64,000 nucleotides of DNA from Amylibacter sp. IMCC11727 (GCF_029854195.1 NZ_CP122960.1:124001-188000), one strand, 5' to 3'; counted from the stretch's first letter, positions 37,108 to 46,898 are shown. Notes: a model not told the origin generated them from the sequence alone. Numbers and translations are program-made.

Positions 37108-38667
37108 CTATGCGTCGAACCACCAGCGTTCGCAGAGGCGGGAACCATCCATTTGGAAGTTGTTGCCAACTTGCTCTGCGTGCTTGAGCTTGGTTGAGTG
37201 CGCATCGACGTAGTTTGCGTACATAGGTACAACTGTGCCGCCCTCTGTGGAGCAGAGCATTTGCATTTCTGTGTACATGTCTTTTCGTTTGCCGCTGTCA
37301 AGCTCGGCACGTGCTGTGATCAGCAGCTCTTGGAAGCGGGCATTTTCCCAGAACGTGTCGTTCCAAGGCACACCAGTTTCGTAGGCTGTTGAGAACATCC
37401 AATCTTCGGTCGCACGACCGGACCAGTAGCAGGCACACCATGGCTTTTTCAGCCATACGTTAGACCAGTAGCCATCATCTGGCTCTTGCACCACGTTGAT
37501 TTCGATGCCAGCTGCTTTGGCAGATGCCTGATACAGCTGAGCCGCGTCAATTGCGCCTGGGAAGGCGGCGTTTGCAGCGGAGAGGTCCACTTTGAGGCCG
37601 TCCAAGCCAGCTTTCTTCAGCATGGATTTGGCTTTTTCAGGATCGTAGTCGTTCTGTGGCAGGTCAGCCGCATAGTACTGGTTCGCTGGACCAATTGGGT
37701 GATCGTTGCCAACCGCACCATGGCCGAGCAGGATCTTGTCTACCATTTCCTGACGGTTGATGGCGTGCTTCAGCGCTTTACGCACTTCGAGTTGATCGAA
37801 CGGAGCGACGTTTGTCAGCATTGGCAATGTGTAATGCTGGTTGCCTGTCACTTCGAAGATTTCAACGTTCGGGTTCGCGTTATAGAGCGCTTCGGCTTTG
37901 GTATCGACGCGGTTAATCGCATCTACCTGACCAGTCATCATCGCAGTTTGACGTGCGTTTGAATCGTTGATCGCGATGGCTTCGATGCTGTCAAAGTGAC
38001 CTGCTTCGTCGCCTTTGTAGTGGTTCGCAACGCGGGACAGTGAACAGCGCACACCTGGGTCGAAGTTTTCTACTTTGTAGAGACCTGTGCCGATGCCTTT
38101 TGCAATCGCTTCTTCTTCGCCACCTGCTGGATACATCAGGATGTGATAGTCAGACAGCAGATACGGGAAGTCGGCGTTGCCGGCTGCCAGTGTCATGACG
38201 ATCTGGTGATCGGACATCTTTTTCATTTCTGTAATAGATGACACGATTGGTTTCGCAGCGGATTTCGCACCTTCGGCTGTGTGCATGTTCAGGGACGCGA
38301 TCACGTCATCTGCACCAAATGCTTTACCGTTGTGGAATGTTACGCCTTTGCGCAGATTGAATGTCCAAGTTTTCGCATCGGCGGAAGCCTCCCAGCTTTC
38401 TGCCAATTCGCCCTTGAGCGAGCCATCTGCAGCGATTTCTGTCAAGCAATCAAATACAGCGCCGTGGGCCATAACGATCATGAAGCTGTCAGAGTGCGTG
38501 CGGCCATCCCAGCTGTCGGATGTGTTCGCGCCAGCAAGGCCAAGACGGAGCGTGCCGCCTTTTTTCGGGCCATGGCCCGCAGCCGAAGCCGTTTTAACAG
38601 TGGCAGCCACAAAACCAGCGGCAGCGCCAGCCTTAAGCAGTCCACGTCGGTTCATATTAAATGTCAT
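37108..38667 (-). CDS. peptide-type ABC transporter substrate-binding protein (Tat signal)
   Basis: A 519-residue periplasmic binding protein of the SBP_bac_5 family (dipeptide, oligopeptide, opine or similar ligands). A twin-arginine signal NRRGLLKAGAAAGFVAATVK opens it. Mature motifs are KKGGTLRLGLAGANTSDSWD, TWTFNLRKGVTFHNGKAFGA and VRKALKHAINRQEMVDKIL. Tat export suggests that it folds before export. The ATG at 38667 has AGGGAG upstream. It is the last gene of the transporter unit 42614-37108, an unusual order because the binding protein more often comes first. Confidence 0.9.
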   Translation of the reverse strand: MTFNMNRRGLLKAGAAAGFVAATVKTASAAGHGPKKGGTLRLGLAGANTSDSWDGRTHSDSFMIVMAHGAVFDCLTEIAADGSLKGELAESWEASADAKTWTFNLRKGVTFHNGKAFGADDVIASLNMHTAEGAKSAAKPIVSSITEMKKMSDHQIVMTLAAGNADFPYLLSDYHILMYPAGGEEEAIAKGIGTGLYKVENFDPGVRCSLSRVANHYKGDEAGHFDSIEAIAINDSNARQTAMMTGQVDAINRVDTKAEALYNANPNVEIFEVTGNQHYTLPMLTNVAPFDQLEVRKALKHAINRQEMVDKILLGHGAVGNDHPIGPANQYYAADLPQNDYDPEKAKSMLKKAGLDGLKVDLSAANAAFPGAIDAAQLYQASAKAAGIEINVVQEPDDGYWSNVWLKKPWCACYWSGRATEDWMFSTAYETGVPWNDTFWENARFQELLITARAELDSGKRKDMYTEMQMLCSTEGGTVVPMYANYVDAHSTKLKHAEQVGNNFQMDGSRLCERWWFDA

Positions 38668-38754
38668 ACTATTCTCCCTAGTTGTTGACAGAGTGCTGGG
38701 TCATCCAGCGTTTGATAAGGAATGGTCCCTCATTCAAATTTCTTTGACGCGCGA

Positions 38755-40407
38755 TTATATCTTCGCGCTGGCGGCGTCTCCTATGTTGTCGACACCACGT
38801 TCATTGAGCAGGTTTGTCAGCCAATCTGGATCCATTTCTGGGACAGAAGACAGCAACAAATCTGTGTACGGATGGTGTGGCGGTTGGAACATGTCGATCT
38901 TTGGACCTTGTTCAACAACTTTGCCTTCTTTCATTACGACCACCTCGTCCGCGATAGATTTGACCGTCGCCAAATCGTGCGTGATGAACATATAGCTTAG
39001 TCCGAGGGTATCTTGCAAATCGGCCAGCAGACGCAGGATACCTTCGGCGACCAATTGATCGAGCGCGGAGGTGACTTCGTCGCAGATGATGAATTTAGGT
39101 TCAGCGGCTAAGGCGCGGGCAATCCCGATACGCTGTTTTTGCCCGCCTGACAGTTCGGACGGCAAACGATCAATGTATTTCGATGGCTCTAGTTCGATCT
39201 GCTCCAACAGTTCGTTAACGCGTTTGCGTTTTTCTGCACCTTTTAATCCCATGTAAAACTCAACGGGTCGCCCGATGATTTCACCGATCTTTTTGCGTGG
39301 GTTCAGGGCGGTATCCGCCATTTGATAGATCATTTGAGCTTGGCGCAGTTGATTGCGGTTTCTGTTGCGGTAGTCCAAAGGCAGGCTTTCGCCGTCAAAT
39401 TGGATCACGCCTTTGGTCGGGGGCAACAGACCTGTGATGCAGCGCGCGGCTGTGGATTTACCCGAGCCTGATTCACCCACAACGGCCACGGTGCGACCCG
39501 GGTGAATGTCAAAGCTGATGTCGTGCAGAACAGGGATTTTGCCGTAAGCGGCGGACACGTTTTGCAGCGAGACAACCGGTGTGCTGTGAATGGCAATTGG
39601 GACCTTGGGTTCGCGTTGAAAGCTGCGAACGGCCCAGAGGGATTTGGTGTAATCCTCTTTCGGGTCGGACAGCATTGTGCGGGTGTCTGCTTCTTCTACT
39701 TCGTCACCACGCAGCAGTACTTTGATCCGATCGGACATCTGCGCAACAACGGCAAGGTCGTGGGTGATATAGATCGCCGCTGTGTTGAACTGTTCGACAA
39801 TATCACGGATCGCAGCCAACACTTCGATCTGGGTGGTCACGTCGAGTGCGGTTGTCGGTTCGTCAAAGATGATAAGATCAGGACGGCAGGACATGGCCAT
39901 GGCGGTCATCGCCCGTTGCAATTGCCCGCCTGATACTTGGTGGGGGTAACGAAAGCCGATTTCATCCGGGTTTGGCAGACGCAGGCGATTGTAGAGGTCC
40001 ATCGCATCTTCTTCGGATTCCGATTTTGAAGATACGCCGTGTTGAGTGGGGGCTTCGGTGTGTTGATCAATCAGGCGGTGTGCAGGATTGAAGCTAGCGG
40101 CGGCGGATTGCGCAACATAGGCGATGCGTTTGCCAAGAAGAGCGCGTTTGGTGGCCGCGTCTGCTTTGACAAGGTCGATGCCATCAAACACTGCACTGCC
40201 GCCACATATGCGACAGCCATCGCGGGTAAAGCCCATGGACGCGAGGCCCAAGGTGGATTTACCTGCACCTGATTCCCCGATCATGCCAAGGACTTCGCCT
40301 TTGTGCAGATCAAAGGATGCGCCGTTGATAATGGGGTTCCATTTTTCGTCGGAGCGGCCTTCGATTTCGAGGTTTTTCACAGAGAGAAGGATTTCTTTTT
40401 CTGACAT
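38755..40407 (-). CDS. peptide ABC transporter, fused dual ATPase (DppD-DppF type)
   Basis: A 550-residue protein holding two complete ABC ATPase domains. Domain 1 (about 5-255) has GESGAGKSTLG, VSGGQLQRAM and IIFDEPTTALDVT. Domain 2 (about 275-540) has GESGSGKSTAARC, LSGGQKQRIGIARA and FIICDEVTSALD. All Walker and signature motifs are intact, so both sites should hydrolyse ATP. It powers peptide or related import together with the two permeases. ATG 40407 has GGAG before it; the permease gene ends 4 bases upstream. Confidence 0.93.
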   Translation of the reverse strand: MSEKEILLSVKNLEIEGRSDEKWNPIINGASFDLHKGEVLGMIGESGAGKSTLGLASMGFTRDGCRICGGSAVFDGIDLVKADAATKRALLGKRIAYVAQSAAASFNPAHRLIDQHTEAPTQHGVSSKSESEEDAMDLYNRLRLPNPDEIGFRYPHQVSGGQLQRAMTAMAMSCRPDLIIFDEPTTALDVTTQIEVLAAIRDIVEQFNTAAIYITHDLAVVAQMSDRIKVLLRGDEVEEADTRTMLSDPKEDYTKSLWAVRSFQREPKVPIAIHSTPVVSLQNVSAAYGKIPVLHDISFDIHPGRTVAVVGESGSGKSTAARCITGLLPPTKGVIQFDGESLPLDYRNRNRNQLRQAQMIYQMADTALNPRKKIGEIIGRPVEFYMGLKGAEKRKRVNELLEQIELEPSKYIDRLPSELSGGQKQRIGIARALAAEPKFIICDEVTSALDQLVAEGILRLLADLQDTLGLSYMFITHDLATVKSIADEVVVMKEGKVVEQGPKIDMFQPPHHPYTDLLLSSVPEMDPDWLTNLLNERGVDNIGDAASAKI

Positions 40408-40411
40408 GGTC

Positions 40412-41602
40412 TTACTCCTTCAAACCTGACGTTTTGTGCAGCATCCAATCCACCACAAAGTTCACACCCACGGTCAGGAGCGCAATTGCCCCAGCCGCCA
40501 TAAGAGGCAAGGTCGCCTGTACGGGCAGGAATGCCGCGTAGGCCAAGAAGGTGGAGAGGTCTTTCACCATTGTACCCCAATCCGCCAGCGGTGGTTGGAT
40601 ACCAATGCCAAGGAAAGACAGGGATGCGATGGTGAGGAACACAAAACAGAACCGCAGACCAAATTCAGCAAGCAGTGGTGCATAAGCGTTAGGCAGGATT
40701 TCTTTGAACACCAAATAAGGCAGTGTTTCGCCGCGCAGTTTCGCAGCCTCGATATAGTCCATGACGACGATGTTTAAGCCAACAGCCCGAGATAGGCGGA
40801 AGACCCGCGTGCTGTCGAGAACGGCGATGATAAGGATCATGTAGACCGTAACCATCAGGCCATTGTTGCCCGCCCAAGCGGTGGCGATTGTCATCAGCAA
40901 AAGTGCAAAGATGAGCTGTGGAATGGCCATCAGTGCATCAACGGTTCGCGACAGGATTTGATCAATCCAGCCGCCTTTGATTGCGGCCAAAAATCCACCC
41001 GTGATACCGATCAAGAACGCGAGGCATGTGGTGATGAAAGCGATGCCAACTGTGTTGCGACCGCCGTAGATCAGGCGAGACAGAATATCACGGCCAATCT
41101 GATCCGTTCCAAGGACGTGCGCAGGGTCAACACCTGGGGCGAGGTTGGCTGATTTCAGAACCTCTTCTTGGCCATAAGGCGCAATCCAACCCGCGAAGAT
41201 AGAACCAAATGCGTAAAGGATGATGACGAGGATACCAAAGGCCGCAGTGACGGGCATTTGGCGGAAGGCCTTTTTCGTGCCTTCTGTGCCGATCATGCGG
41301 CCCAGCCCGCGGAACAAAAACGCCGCGACCGAAAAGATGATAAGCCCGTGGATCGCGATGTAGAAAAAGAACAGTTTGTTCACGGTCGGGTCTTTGGCCC
41401 ACCAACTGCTAAAGTTCCAAATGTAGGTGTATAATACCCAAGCGATTGCAAATGCGGCAAGCGCATACCCGATGGCCACACCTGCGGACATGTCACGGAA
41501 ATAGGGTGTGTTGCCAGTAACCTTGCGCCCAATTAAGCGGAGCAGAAATGCCGCGCCGCCGATGGCCAATACAAATGCAACGATTTGAAGAAGTATTGTC
41601 AT
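40412..41602 (-). CDS. peptide ABC transporter permease (DppC type) with N-terminal extension
   Basis: A 396-residue inner-membrane permease; DppC proteins are usually near 300 residues. The canonical part starts near residue 120 (GILVIILYAFGSIFAGWIAP) and has HVLGTDQIGRDILSRLIYGG and the coupling EAA loop DYIEAAKLRGETLPYLVFKE. The first 115 residues carry three additional hydrophobic segments (about 3-22, 44-65 and 78-100), so the topology is altered. ATG 41602 has AGGA upstream. It follows the DppB-type gene after 10 bases. Confidence 0.9.
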   Translation of the reverse strand: MTILLQIVAFVLAIGGAAFLLRLIGRKVTGNTPYFRDMSAGVAIGYALAAFAIAWVLYTYIWNFSSWWAKDPTVNKLFFFYIAIHGLIIFSVAAFLFRGLGRMIGTEGTKKAFRQMPVTAAFGILVIILYAFGSIFAGWIAPYGQEEVLKSANLAPGVDPAHVLGTDQIGRDILSRLIYGGRNTVGIAFITTCLAFLIGITGGFLAAIKGGWIDQILSRTVDALMAIPQLIFALLLMTIATAWAGNNGLMVTVYMILIIAVLDSTRVFRLSRAVGLNIVVMDYIEAAKLRGETLPYLVFKEILPNAYAPLLAEFGLRFCFVFLTIASLSFLGIGIQPPLADWGTMVKDLSTFLAYAAFLPVQATLPLMAAGAIALLTVGVNFVVDWMLHKTSGLKE

Positions 41603-41612
41603 GTTGCGATCC

Positions 41613-42614
41613 TTACTTTGGGTGCCGTAGGCGCGGGTTGGAGAGGATCGACATAATGTCGGCGGTCAAGTTCAAGAGGATGTAGACGGCTGCGAACAGC
41701 AGACAACACGCTTGAACAATCGGGATGTCACGGTTTTTCACACTGTCAACAAACAGCTGGCCAATGCCTGGGTAAACGAAGACCACTTCGATCACCACAA
41801 CGCCTGTAATGAGATAAGCGAGGTTCAGTGCGATCACGTTGATGATCGGCGCAAGGGCGTTTGGCAGGGCGTGAACAAGGATGACGCGCAGTGGAGAAAC
41901 CCCTTTGAGCCGAGCCATTTCGATGTACGGCGAGGCCAGCAGGTTGATGATCGCGGCCCGTGTCATGCGCATCATCTGCGCGGTCACCGCGAGGGTCAGC
42001 GTGAGCGCGGGAAGGAGTGTGTAGTAGAGTTTTTCGTTGAACGGCAAATCCACACTGTAGTTTGAGAGCGATGGCAGGATCGGGTTCAGGTAGGCCAAGA
42101 ACAGGATCAGGATGTAAGCCAAGAAGAACTCTGGTGACGAAATCGCTGACAGGGTGGTGACGTTGATAAAGCGGTCATACGCGGAGTTACGATACAGCGC
42201 AGCGAGGATGCCGAGGGTCAGAGAGAGCGGAATGGCGATGACTGCGGCAGTTCCAGCAAGGAACAGCGTTGCCTTAAAGCGTGGGGCCATTTGATCGGCG
42301 ACGGATTCGATCCCGCCTTTGCCCGTATCAGCCCCTGCAAAGCTGGCCATGTTGGCCTGTGCAAAGCTGGTTCCGAAATCGCCCGTAACAACACCGCCCA
42401 GCCAATCAAAATATCGCACAACGGGATGTTTATTGAGACCAAGGTCTTCGCGAATTGCCGCGACGGCTTCGGGGGTTGCACCTTGTCCAAGGATCGCTTC
42501 GGCAAAGTCGCCCGGAAGGGCATTTACAGATGCAAAGATCAGGATGGACACGACGAGCAGAGTCAAAAGGCCAAGGCCTAGACGTTGGAGGATAATCCCT
42601 AGTACGGAATTCAC
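41613..42614 (-). CDS. peptide ABC transporter permease (DppB type)
   Basis: A 333-residue permease with the DppB pattern. The N-terminal membrane helix is LGLLTLLVVSILIFASVNAL, followed by LPGDFAEAILGQGATPEAVA and GDFGTSF. The EAA loop is YIEMARLKGVSPLRVILVHA, and the C-terminal part is YPGIGQLFVDSVKNRDIPIV. About six membrane helices are present. The start is GTG 42614 with GGGAG upstream. It is the first gene of the importer; about 170 AT-rich bases before it should hold the promoter. Confidence 0.92.
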   Translation of the reverse strand: MNSVLGIILQRLGLGLLTLLVVSILIFASVNALPGDFAEAILGQGATPEAVAAIREDLGLNKHPVVRYFDWLGGVVTGDFGTSFAQANMASFAGADTGKGGIESVADQMAPRFKATLFLAGTAAVIAIPLSLTLGILAALYRNSAYDRFINVTTLSAISSPEFFLAYILILFLAYLNPILPSLSNYSVDLPFNEKLYYTLLPALTLTLAVTAQMMRMTRAAIINLLASPYIEMARLKGVSPLRVILVHALPNALAPIINVIALNLAYLITGVVVIEVVFVYPGIGQLFVDSVKNRDIPIVQACCLLFAAVYILLNLTADIMSILSNPRLRHPK

Positions 42615-42784
42615 ACCTATCTCCCTATTTGATTTTGTTCTTTTTTATTGGTCGCACTTTTGTGCTGACAAAATCAGGTTAAGGGGTTGGGTTCAGTTTG
42701 CAAGTATGTTGACCAAAAATCTGCGAAATGGCCCGCAAAGCGCGTCAAGAATTCAAAAATTGATACTCTTTCAGGCGAAAAAAC

Positions 42785-43750
42785 CTAAGAAAGTTCGTCC
42801 ATTATGGTGACAAGCGCTGATGAAATGCCTGGTTCCGATAAGGAATGGCCAGCGGACGGAATCGTTATAAGGCGTGATGCAGGCCAGTGTTCATGCAGGC
42901 GAAATGCCGTATGCGGCGGGCAAATCATATCGTATCGGCCCTGCACAATGGAGCCTGGAATGTTTTCAATTTTGTGCAGGTCTTTGAAGATTTGTCCGTC
43001 TTCGCGCAAGAACCCTGCATTGCGGAAATAGTGGTTTTCGATCTTGGCAAAGGCCAGTGCATAAGATGCTGGAACAGTGCCACGGTTTGGAGATTGTTCG
43101 AGCGCGGCAAGCGCGCTTTCCCATTCCGTCCAAGCGCGGGCAAATCGAATTTGAATGTCTTCGTTGTCTGATTCGAGCCTTCGGGCGTAGGCCTCGATAA
43201 TGTCGTGTTGTTCTTCTGCGGGCAGCAGCCCTGCAAAGTGATCCCATTCATCGGGAAAAAACGCCGCTGCACCACCGCCGTAGAACCATTTCAGTTCTGC
43301 TTGGGTCATCATAAAGACACCGCGCAAGACAAGGTGTTTAACGCGGTTTGGATGGGTTTCTGCATAAACCAGCGCAAGGGTCGCCCCCCAAGAGCCGCCA
43401 AACACGATCCAATCGTTGATGCCAAGTTCCTTGCGGATATGCTCAATATCGGCGACCAAATCCCACGTGGTGTTATCGGTAATCGAAGCATGTGGGCGGG
43501 AACGGCCACAGCCGCGCTGATCAAATAGGATCACACGGTAGATATCAGGGTGAAAAAACCGCCGCATTCCAGGGGAACAGCCGCCGCCTGGGCCGCCGTG
43601 CAGCACAACAACGGGGATGCCGTTTGGGTTTCCGCATTCTTCGACATAAAGCACATGGTTTCCTGTCACCGCCATCATGCGATAGTTGTAAGGCTGGATC
43701 ACGGGATAAAGCGGACGGGATGCGCCAATTTGGCTCTCGGAATTTCGCAT
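42785..43750 (-). CDS. pip: Proline iminopeptidase
   Basis: A 321-residue alpha/beta hydrolase of family S33 that removes N-terminal Pro from peptides. Motifs are VLHGGPGGGCSPGMRRFFHP (oxyanion hole), FDQRGCGRSRPH, the nucleophile VFGGSWGATLAL, QGRYDMICPP (Asp) and IPSAGHSLSEPG (His). Start ATG 43750; the 54 codons upstream overlap the ubiG start region and are Cys-rich, not family sequence. Its position beside a peptide importer may be functional, but they do not share a transcript, being separated by 170 bases. Confidence 0.95.
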   Translation of the reverse strand: MRNSESQIGASRPLYPVIQPYNYRMMAVTGNHVLYVEECGNPNGIPVVVLHGGPGGGCSPGMRRFFHPDIYRVILFDQRGCGRSRPHASITDNTTWDLVADIEHIRKELGINDWIVFGGSWGATLALVYAETHPNRVKHLVLRGVFMMTQAELKWFYGGGAAAFFPDEWDHFAGLLPAEEQHDIIEAYARRLESDNEDIQIRFARAWTEWESALAALEQSPNRGTVPASYALAFAKIENHYFRNAGFLREDGQIFKDLHKIENIPGSIVQGRYDMICPPHTAFRLHEHWPASRLITIPSAGHSLSEPGISSALVTIMDELS

Positions 43751-43771
43751 GTGTGGTCTATATAAAACGTT

Positions 43772-43788
43772 AGTTGGGTTGCCCAACT
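43772..43788. promoter_or_regulatory. inverted repeat AGTTGGG-TTG-CCCAACT between pip and ubiG
   Basis: Perfect 7-base arms around a 3-base centre in the 63-base divergent gap. It could be an operator for one or both promoters. Similar GTTGG/CCAAC halves occur upstream of trxA. Confidence 0.4.
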
Positions 43789-43813
43789 GTGGCAGTTTGG
43801 GAAAGTGAGCGCA

Positions 43814-44554
43814 ATGGCGGGACCAACAACAGTAGATGCAGGCGAAATTGCAAAGTTCGAAGCAATGGCCGCGGAATGGTGGGATGAGAGCGGGAAATTC
43901 AAGCCGTTGCACATGCTGAATCCCTGTCGTTTAGAATATATTGTGGATCAGCTGACCGCCGAGTTTGGGCGGGATCGCGATGCGCTCGACAGTCTGAAAG
44001 GGTTGCGAATTCTGGACATTGGGTGTGGCGGCGGTTTGCTGTCTGAACCCATGGCGCGATTGGGTGCAACGGTTGTGGGTGCGGATGCGGCGGCAGGGAA
44101 CATCCCAGTGGCAAAGGTACATGCAGAGCAAATGGGGCTCGATATTGATTACCGTCATGTGACGGCAGAAGAGCTGGCCGAAGCTGGTGAACAGTTTGAT
44201 GCGGTTTTGAACATGGAAGTGGTGGAGCATGTTGCCGATCCGCAGGCGTATTTGAATGCCTGTCAGACCTTGTTGAAACCGAACGGAATTATGATTTGTT
44301 CCACCCTAAACCGAAATCCGAAGAGTTTTCTGATGGGGATTATCGGCGCGGAATACGTGATGCGGTGGTTGCCCAAAGGCACGCATGAATGGAGCAAGTT
44401 TATCACGCCAGATGAATTGTATGATTTGATCGAAACGGCTGGTCTGACGCCTGTGGATCGCAAAGGGTTTGTGTTTAACCCGATCACATGGAGCTGGTCC
44501 ATTTCAGCGCGAGACCTGAGCGTGAATTACGTGACAGCCAGTGTGAAACGTTAG
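43814..44554 (+). CDS. ubiG: Ubiquinone biosynthesis O-methyltransferase
   Basis: A 246-residue class I methyltransferase catalysing both O-methylations in ubiquinone synthesis. It shows [31 protein letters not shown], the SAM loop [20 protein letters not shown], the acidic strand [20 protein letters not shown] and [11 protein letters not shown] choose ATG 43814, with GGGAAAG at the right distance; a GTG at 43805 abuts that motif and is less likely. It is divergent from pip and convergent with marR. Confidence 0.96.
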   Translation: MAGPTTVDAGEIAKFEAMAAEWWDESGKFKPLHMLNPCRLEYIVDQLTAEFGRDRDALDSLKGLRILDIGCGGGLLSEPMARLGATVVGADAAAGNIPVAKVHAEQMGLDIDYRHVTAEELAEAGEQFDAVLNMEVVEHVADPQAYLNACQTLLKPNGIMICSTLNRNPKSFLMGIIGAEYVMRWLPKGTHEWSKFITPDELYDLIETAGLTPVDRKGFVFNPITWSWSISARDLSVNYVTASVKR

Positions 44555-44988
44555 CTTTTCAACGTACCGCGGAATTGGCGTAGGGTTGGAAGGATTGCTT
44601 TGATCTTTTGATCGCCTAGCGATTGCGCGACTTTTTCAAATTCTGGCATGAGTGAGAGGAGCGCCTGTTCGTGGGCGGCACGGCCGGCGGCGCTGATGGA
44701 GACTTGTTTTTTGCGGGCATCATCCCAATCGGGGCGGATGTGGATATAACCCGCCAGTTCCAATTTTTTAAGCGTGTTGGTGATGGCCCCTTTGGTCAGA
44801 GCAAAGCTGCGTGCCAATTTCGCGGGGGAGGTTTCGGTCACATGATTCAGATGTGTCAGGACAGAAAAATGCGACATTTCCATGCCTTTGGGTAGGCGGC
44901 GCGATAGGACACCTTTGATCGCTTGATCCGCTGCGATCAGTTCGGAAAACAGGGCCACGGCAAGATTGGAATCTGATTGGTCTGTCAC
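44551..44988 (-). CDS. MarR family transcriptional regulator
   Basis: A 145-residue winged-helix regulator. The recognition region is [20 protein letters not shown] followed by [26 protein letters not shown], the MarR wing with the DxRxK motif. It overlaps the upstream nitrilase gene by 4 bases and shares its stop region with ubiG (4-base tail overlap). It is the last gene of comF-grxC-nitrilase-marR. The ligand is unknown. Confidence 0.9.
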   Translation of the reverse strand: MTDQSDSNLAVALFSELIAADQAIKGVLSRRLPKGMEMSHFSVLTHLNHVTETSPAKLARSFALTKGAITNTLKKLELAGYIHIRPDWDDARKKQVSISAAGRAAHEQALLSLMPEFEKVAQSLGDQKIKAILPTLRQFRGTLKS

Positions 44989-45821
44989 GGGTTTGGTTTT
45001 CTGTAGGCGCGATCATGGGTGAGCGCGGGAATGCGTTTGCGCGCAGTTTGCACCGAAGCGAGGTCCAAATCAACGACATGTGCGCCCACATCCGTTCCAG
45101 CATCCAAAAGGATTGCCCCCCACGGATCAACCACAAGGGAATGACCATAGGTGGCGCGGGGTTTGCCTGTGGAAATATCATGCTGACCCGTCTGTGCGGG
45201 TGCGATGACAAAGCAGCCTGTTTCAATGGCGCGGGCCCGCAACAGAGTGTGCCAATGGGCCGCCCCAGTGACGGGGGAAAAAGCGGATGGCATGGTAAGG
45301 ATATCCGCCCCGCGCTGCGCAAGAGCGCGGTAGAGGTGAGGAAAGCGCATGTCATAGCAGATGGTCATGCCGAGATTTGCGTTTTCCAGATTTGTTAGGG
45401 CGGCATGTTTTCCAGCACGGTATCCCGCGCTTTCACGGTAGGTTTCGGTTTCCGAGACCTGCACATCAAACATGTGGATTTTGTCGTAAGATGCGGTGAT
45501 GTCGCCTTGCGGATTTATCAGAAAGGACCGATTGGCAAAGCGGCCTTCTGGATCATCGGTTTTTAATGCGAGAGAACCGATCAACAGCCAGATTTTTAAG
45601 TTTGCCGCGTGGGAGCGGAGCGCCTGTAGCGTTTGGTCATCGGCTTGAAATTGCAGAACCACGTTTTGACGCGCACGGGATGTGGACACAATATTCGTGA
45701 CCTCGGGCGTGGCAACAAAGGTTGCGCCATTGGCTGCTGCCTCGGCGATCAGGGTTTGGGTATGAGGCAAGTTTGCGGTGGGGTCATCACCGCTGTTGAG
45801 TTGGATGACCCCGACGCGCAT
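44985..45821 (-). CDS. carbon-nitrogen hydrolase (nitrilase superfamily, Nit-like)
   Basis: A 278-residue nitrilase-fold amidase. The Glu-Lys-Cys triad is seen in VATPEVTNIV, ASYDKIHMFDVQV and GMTICYDMRFPHLYRALAQR. The pattern is close to Nit1/Nit2 enzymes, which hydrolyse deaminated glutathione or omega-amidates; assignment to one of these is inference. The neighbouring glutaredoxin gene (1-base overlap) would suit a glutathione-repair role. Confidence 0.9.
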   Translation of the reverse strand: MRVGVIQLNSGDDPTANLPHTQTLIAEAAANGATFVATPEVTNIVSTSRARQNVVLQFQADDQTLQALRSHAANLKIWLLIGSLALKTDDPEGRFANRSFLINPQGDITASYDKIHMFDVQVSETETYRESAGYRAGKHAALTNLENANLGMTICYDMRFPHLYRALAQRGADILTMPSAFSPVTGAAHWHTLLRARAIETGCFVIAPAQTGQHDISTGKPRATYGHSLVVDPWGAILLDAGTDVGAHVVDLDLASVQTARKRIPALTHDRAYRKPNP

Positions 45822-46078
45822 TAGCCTGCCAACAGTTTATCGAGCTTGCCAGAGCGTTCCAGCGCGTGCAAATCATCACAACCGCCCACGTGTTTACCGC
45901 CGATAAAAATCTGCGGCACGGTGCGGCCCCCGTTGGCCCGTTTGATCATTTCTGCCTTTGCAGCTGGGTTGATCATGACGTTGGTTTCTTGGAACGGGAC
46001 CTTTTTCGCGTTCAGCAGCCGTTTGGCAGCAGAACAAAAACCACAGATCGGTGTGGTATAAATTTCGACTTGTTTCAT
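45821..46078 (-). CDS. grxC: Glutaredoxin 3
   Basis: An 85-residue class I glutaredoxin. The active site is IYTTPICGFCSAAKRLLN, i.e. CGFC instead of the enterobacterial CPYC. The GSH-binding TVPQIFIGGKHVGGCDDL is intact. It reduces protein-glutathione disulfides and can serve ribonucleotide reductase. It lies 40 bases after comF and overlaps the nitrilase start by one base. Confidence 0.95.
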   Translation of the reverse strand: MKQVEIYTTPICGFCSAAKRLLNAKKVPFQETNVMINPAAKAEMIKRANGGRTVPQIFIGGKHVGGCDDLHALERSGKLDKLLAG

Positions 46079-46117
46079 TGTGACAATCCTTAGACGTTTG
46101 ACACCTTATATATGTAG

Positions 46118-46831
46118 TTATTCGGGCCGTGCAACGCGAGCAAAGACCAGAACGTTCACAGATGCGGCACCTGCCTGTAAACATGCCTCCGCACAAGCGG
46201 ACAATGTGGCGCCTGTTGTCATCACGTCGTCGATCAGGAGAATTGGTTTTCCTTTGATCTGATCTTGCCTTTTGGGGTGGGCGCGCAAAGCGCAGCGTTG
46301 GTTTTCGTATCTTTCACTGCGCGACATGTTTTTTTGCGGTTTCGTGGCGCGGATACGTTGCAGCGCATCTGGGATATGGCGCATAGCTCGTTCTGCGGCG
46401 ATGGCATCGGCAATTAAAACCGATTGATTGAACCTGCGCCGCAACATGCGTGACCAATGTAGTGGCACGGGGACAAGGGTCGTTTCTGTGCTGATAAGAG
46501 GGCCAGCGTTGGCCAGCATCCAACGCCCCATATGTTTGGCGATGTCGTGCCTGTCGCCGTGTTTTAGGGCCATGGTCATGCGGCGGATGGGCCCTTCGTA
46601 TAGGCCAACGGCGCGACCTTGTTTCCAGATGGGTGGGGCAGCGTGACAGGCTTCACACAGGTCATCGTCCTGCGCTTCGCCTTTGATAGGAACACCACAA
46701 GCATTGCACACGGATCCCGCGATGAAATGGGCATCAGGCCAGCAGGATTGGCACAACATGCTTTCGATTTCCGTATCATCGCCGCAGGATAAGCACCGCG
46801 CGGGATAGGCAAATCGGATTATTTTTTGCAA
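46118..46831 (-). CDS. ComF family phosphoribosyltransferase-like protein
   Basis: A 237-residue ComF/GntX-type protein. Two N-terminal zinc ribbons have Cys pairs (ARCLSCGDD, LCQSCWPD, VCNACGVP, LCEACHAA). A PRTase domain follows with LVPVPLHWSRMLRRRFNQS and the PRPP loop ILLIDDVMTTGATLSAC. ComF is required for DNA uptake in naturally competent bacteria; in non-competent species its role is unclear. It starts the comF-grxC-nitrilase-marR unit, and its start is 67 bases from the divergent methyltransferase. Confidence 0.93.
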   Translation of the reverse strand: MQKIIRFAYPARCLSCGDDTEIESMLCQSCWPDAHFIAGSVCNACGVPIKGEAQDDDLCEACHAAPPIWKQGRAVGLYEGPIRRMTMALKHGDRHDIAKHMGRWMLANAGPLISTETTLVPVPLHWSRMLRRRFNQSVLIADAIAAERAMRHIPDALQRIRATKPQKNMSRSERYENQRCALRAHPKRQDQIKGKPILLIDDVMTTGATLSACAEACLQAGAASVNVLVFARVARPE

Positions 46832-46898
46832 CGCGGTTCGTATGGTGTTTTCCTTTCGCGATCCTTCGGTGTAACCAGTGGCTCAGGAGAAAACCCCG

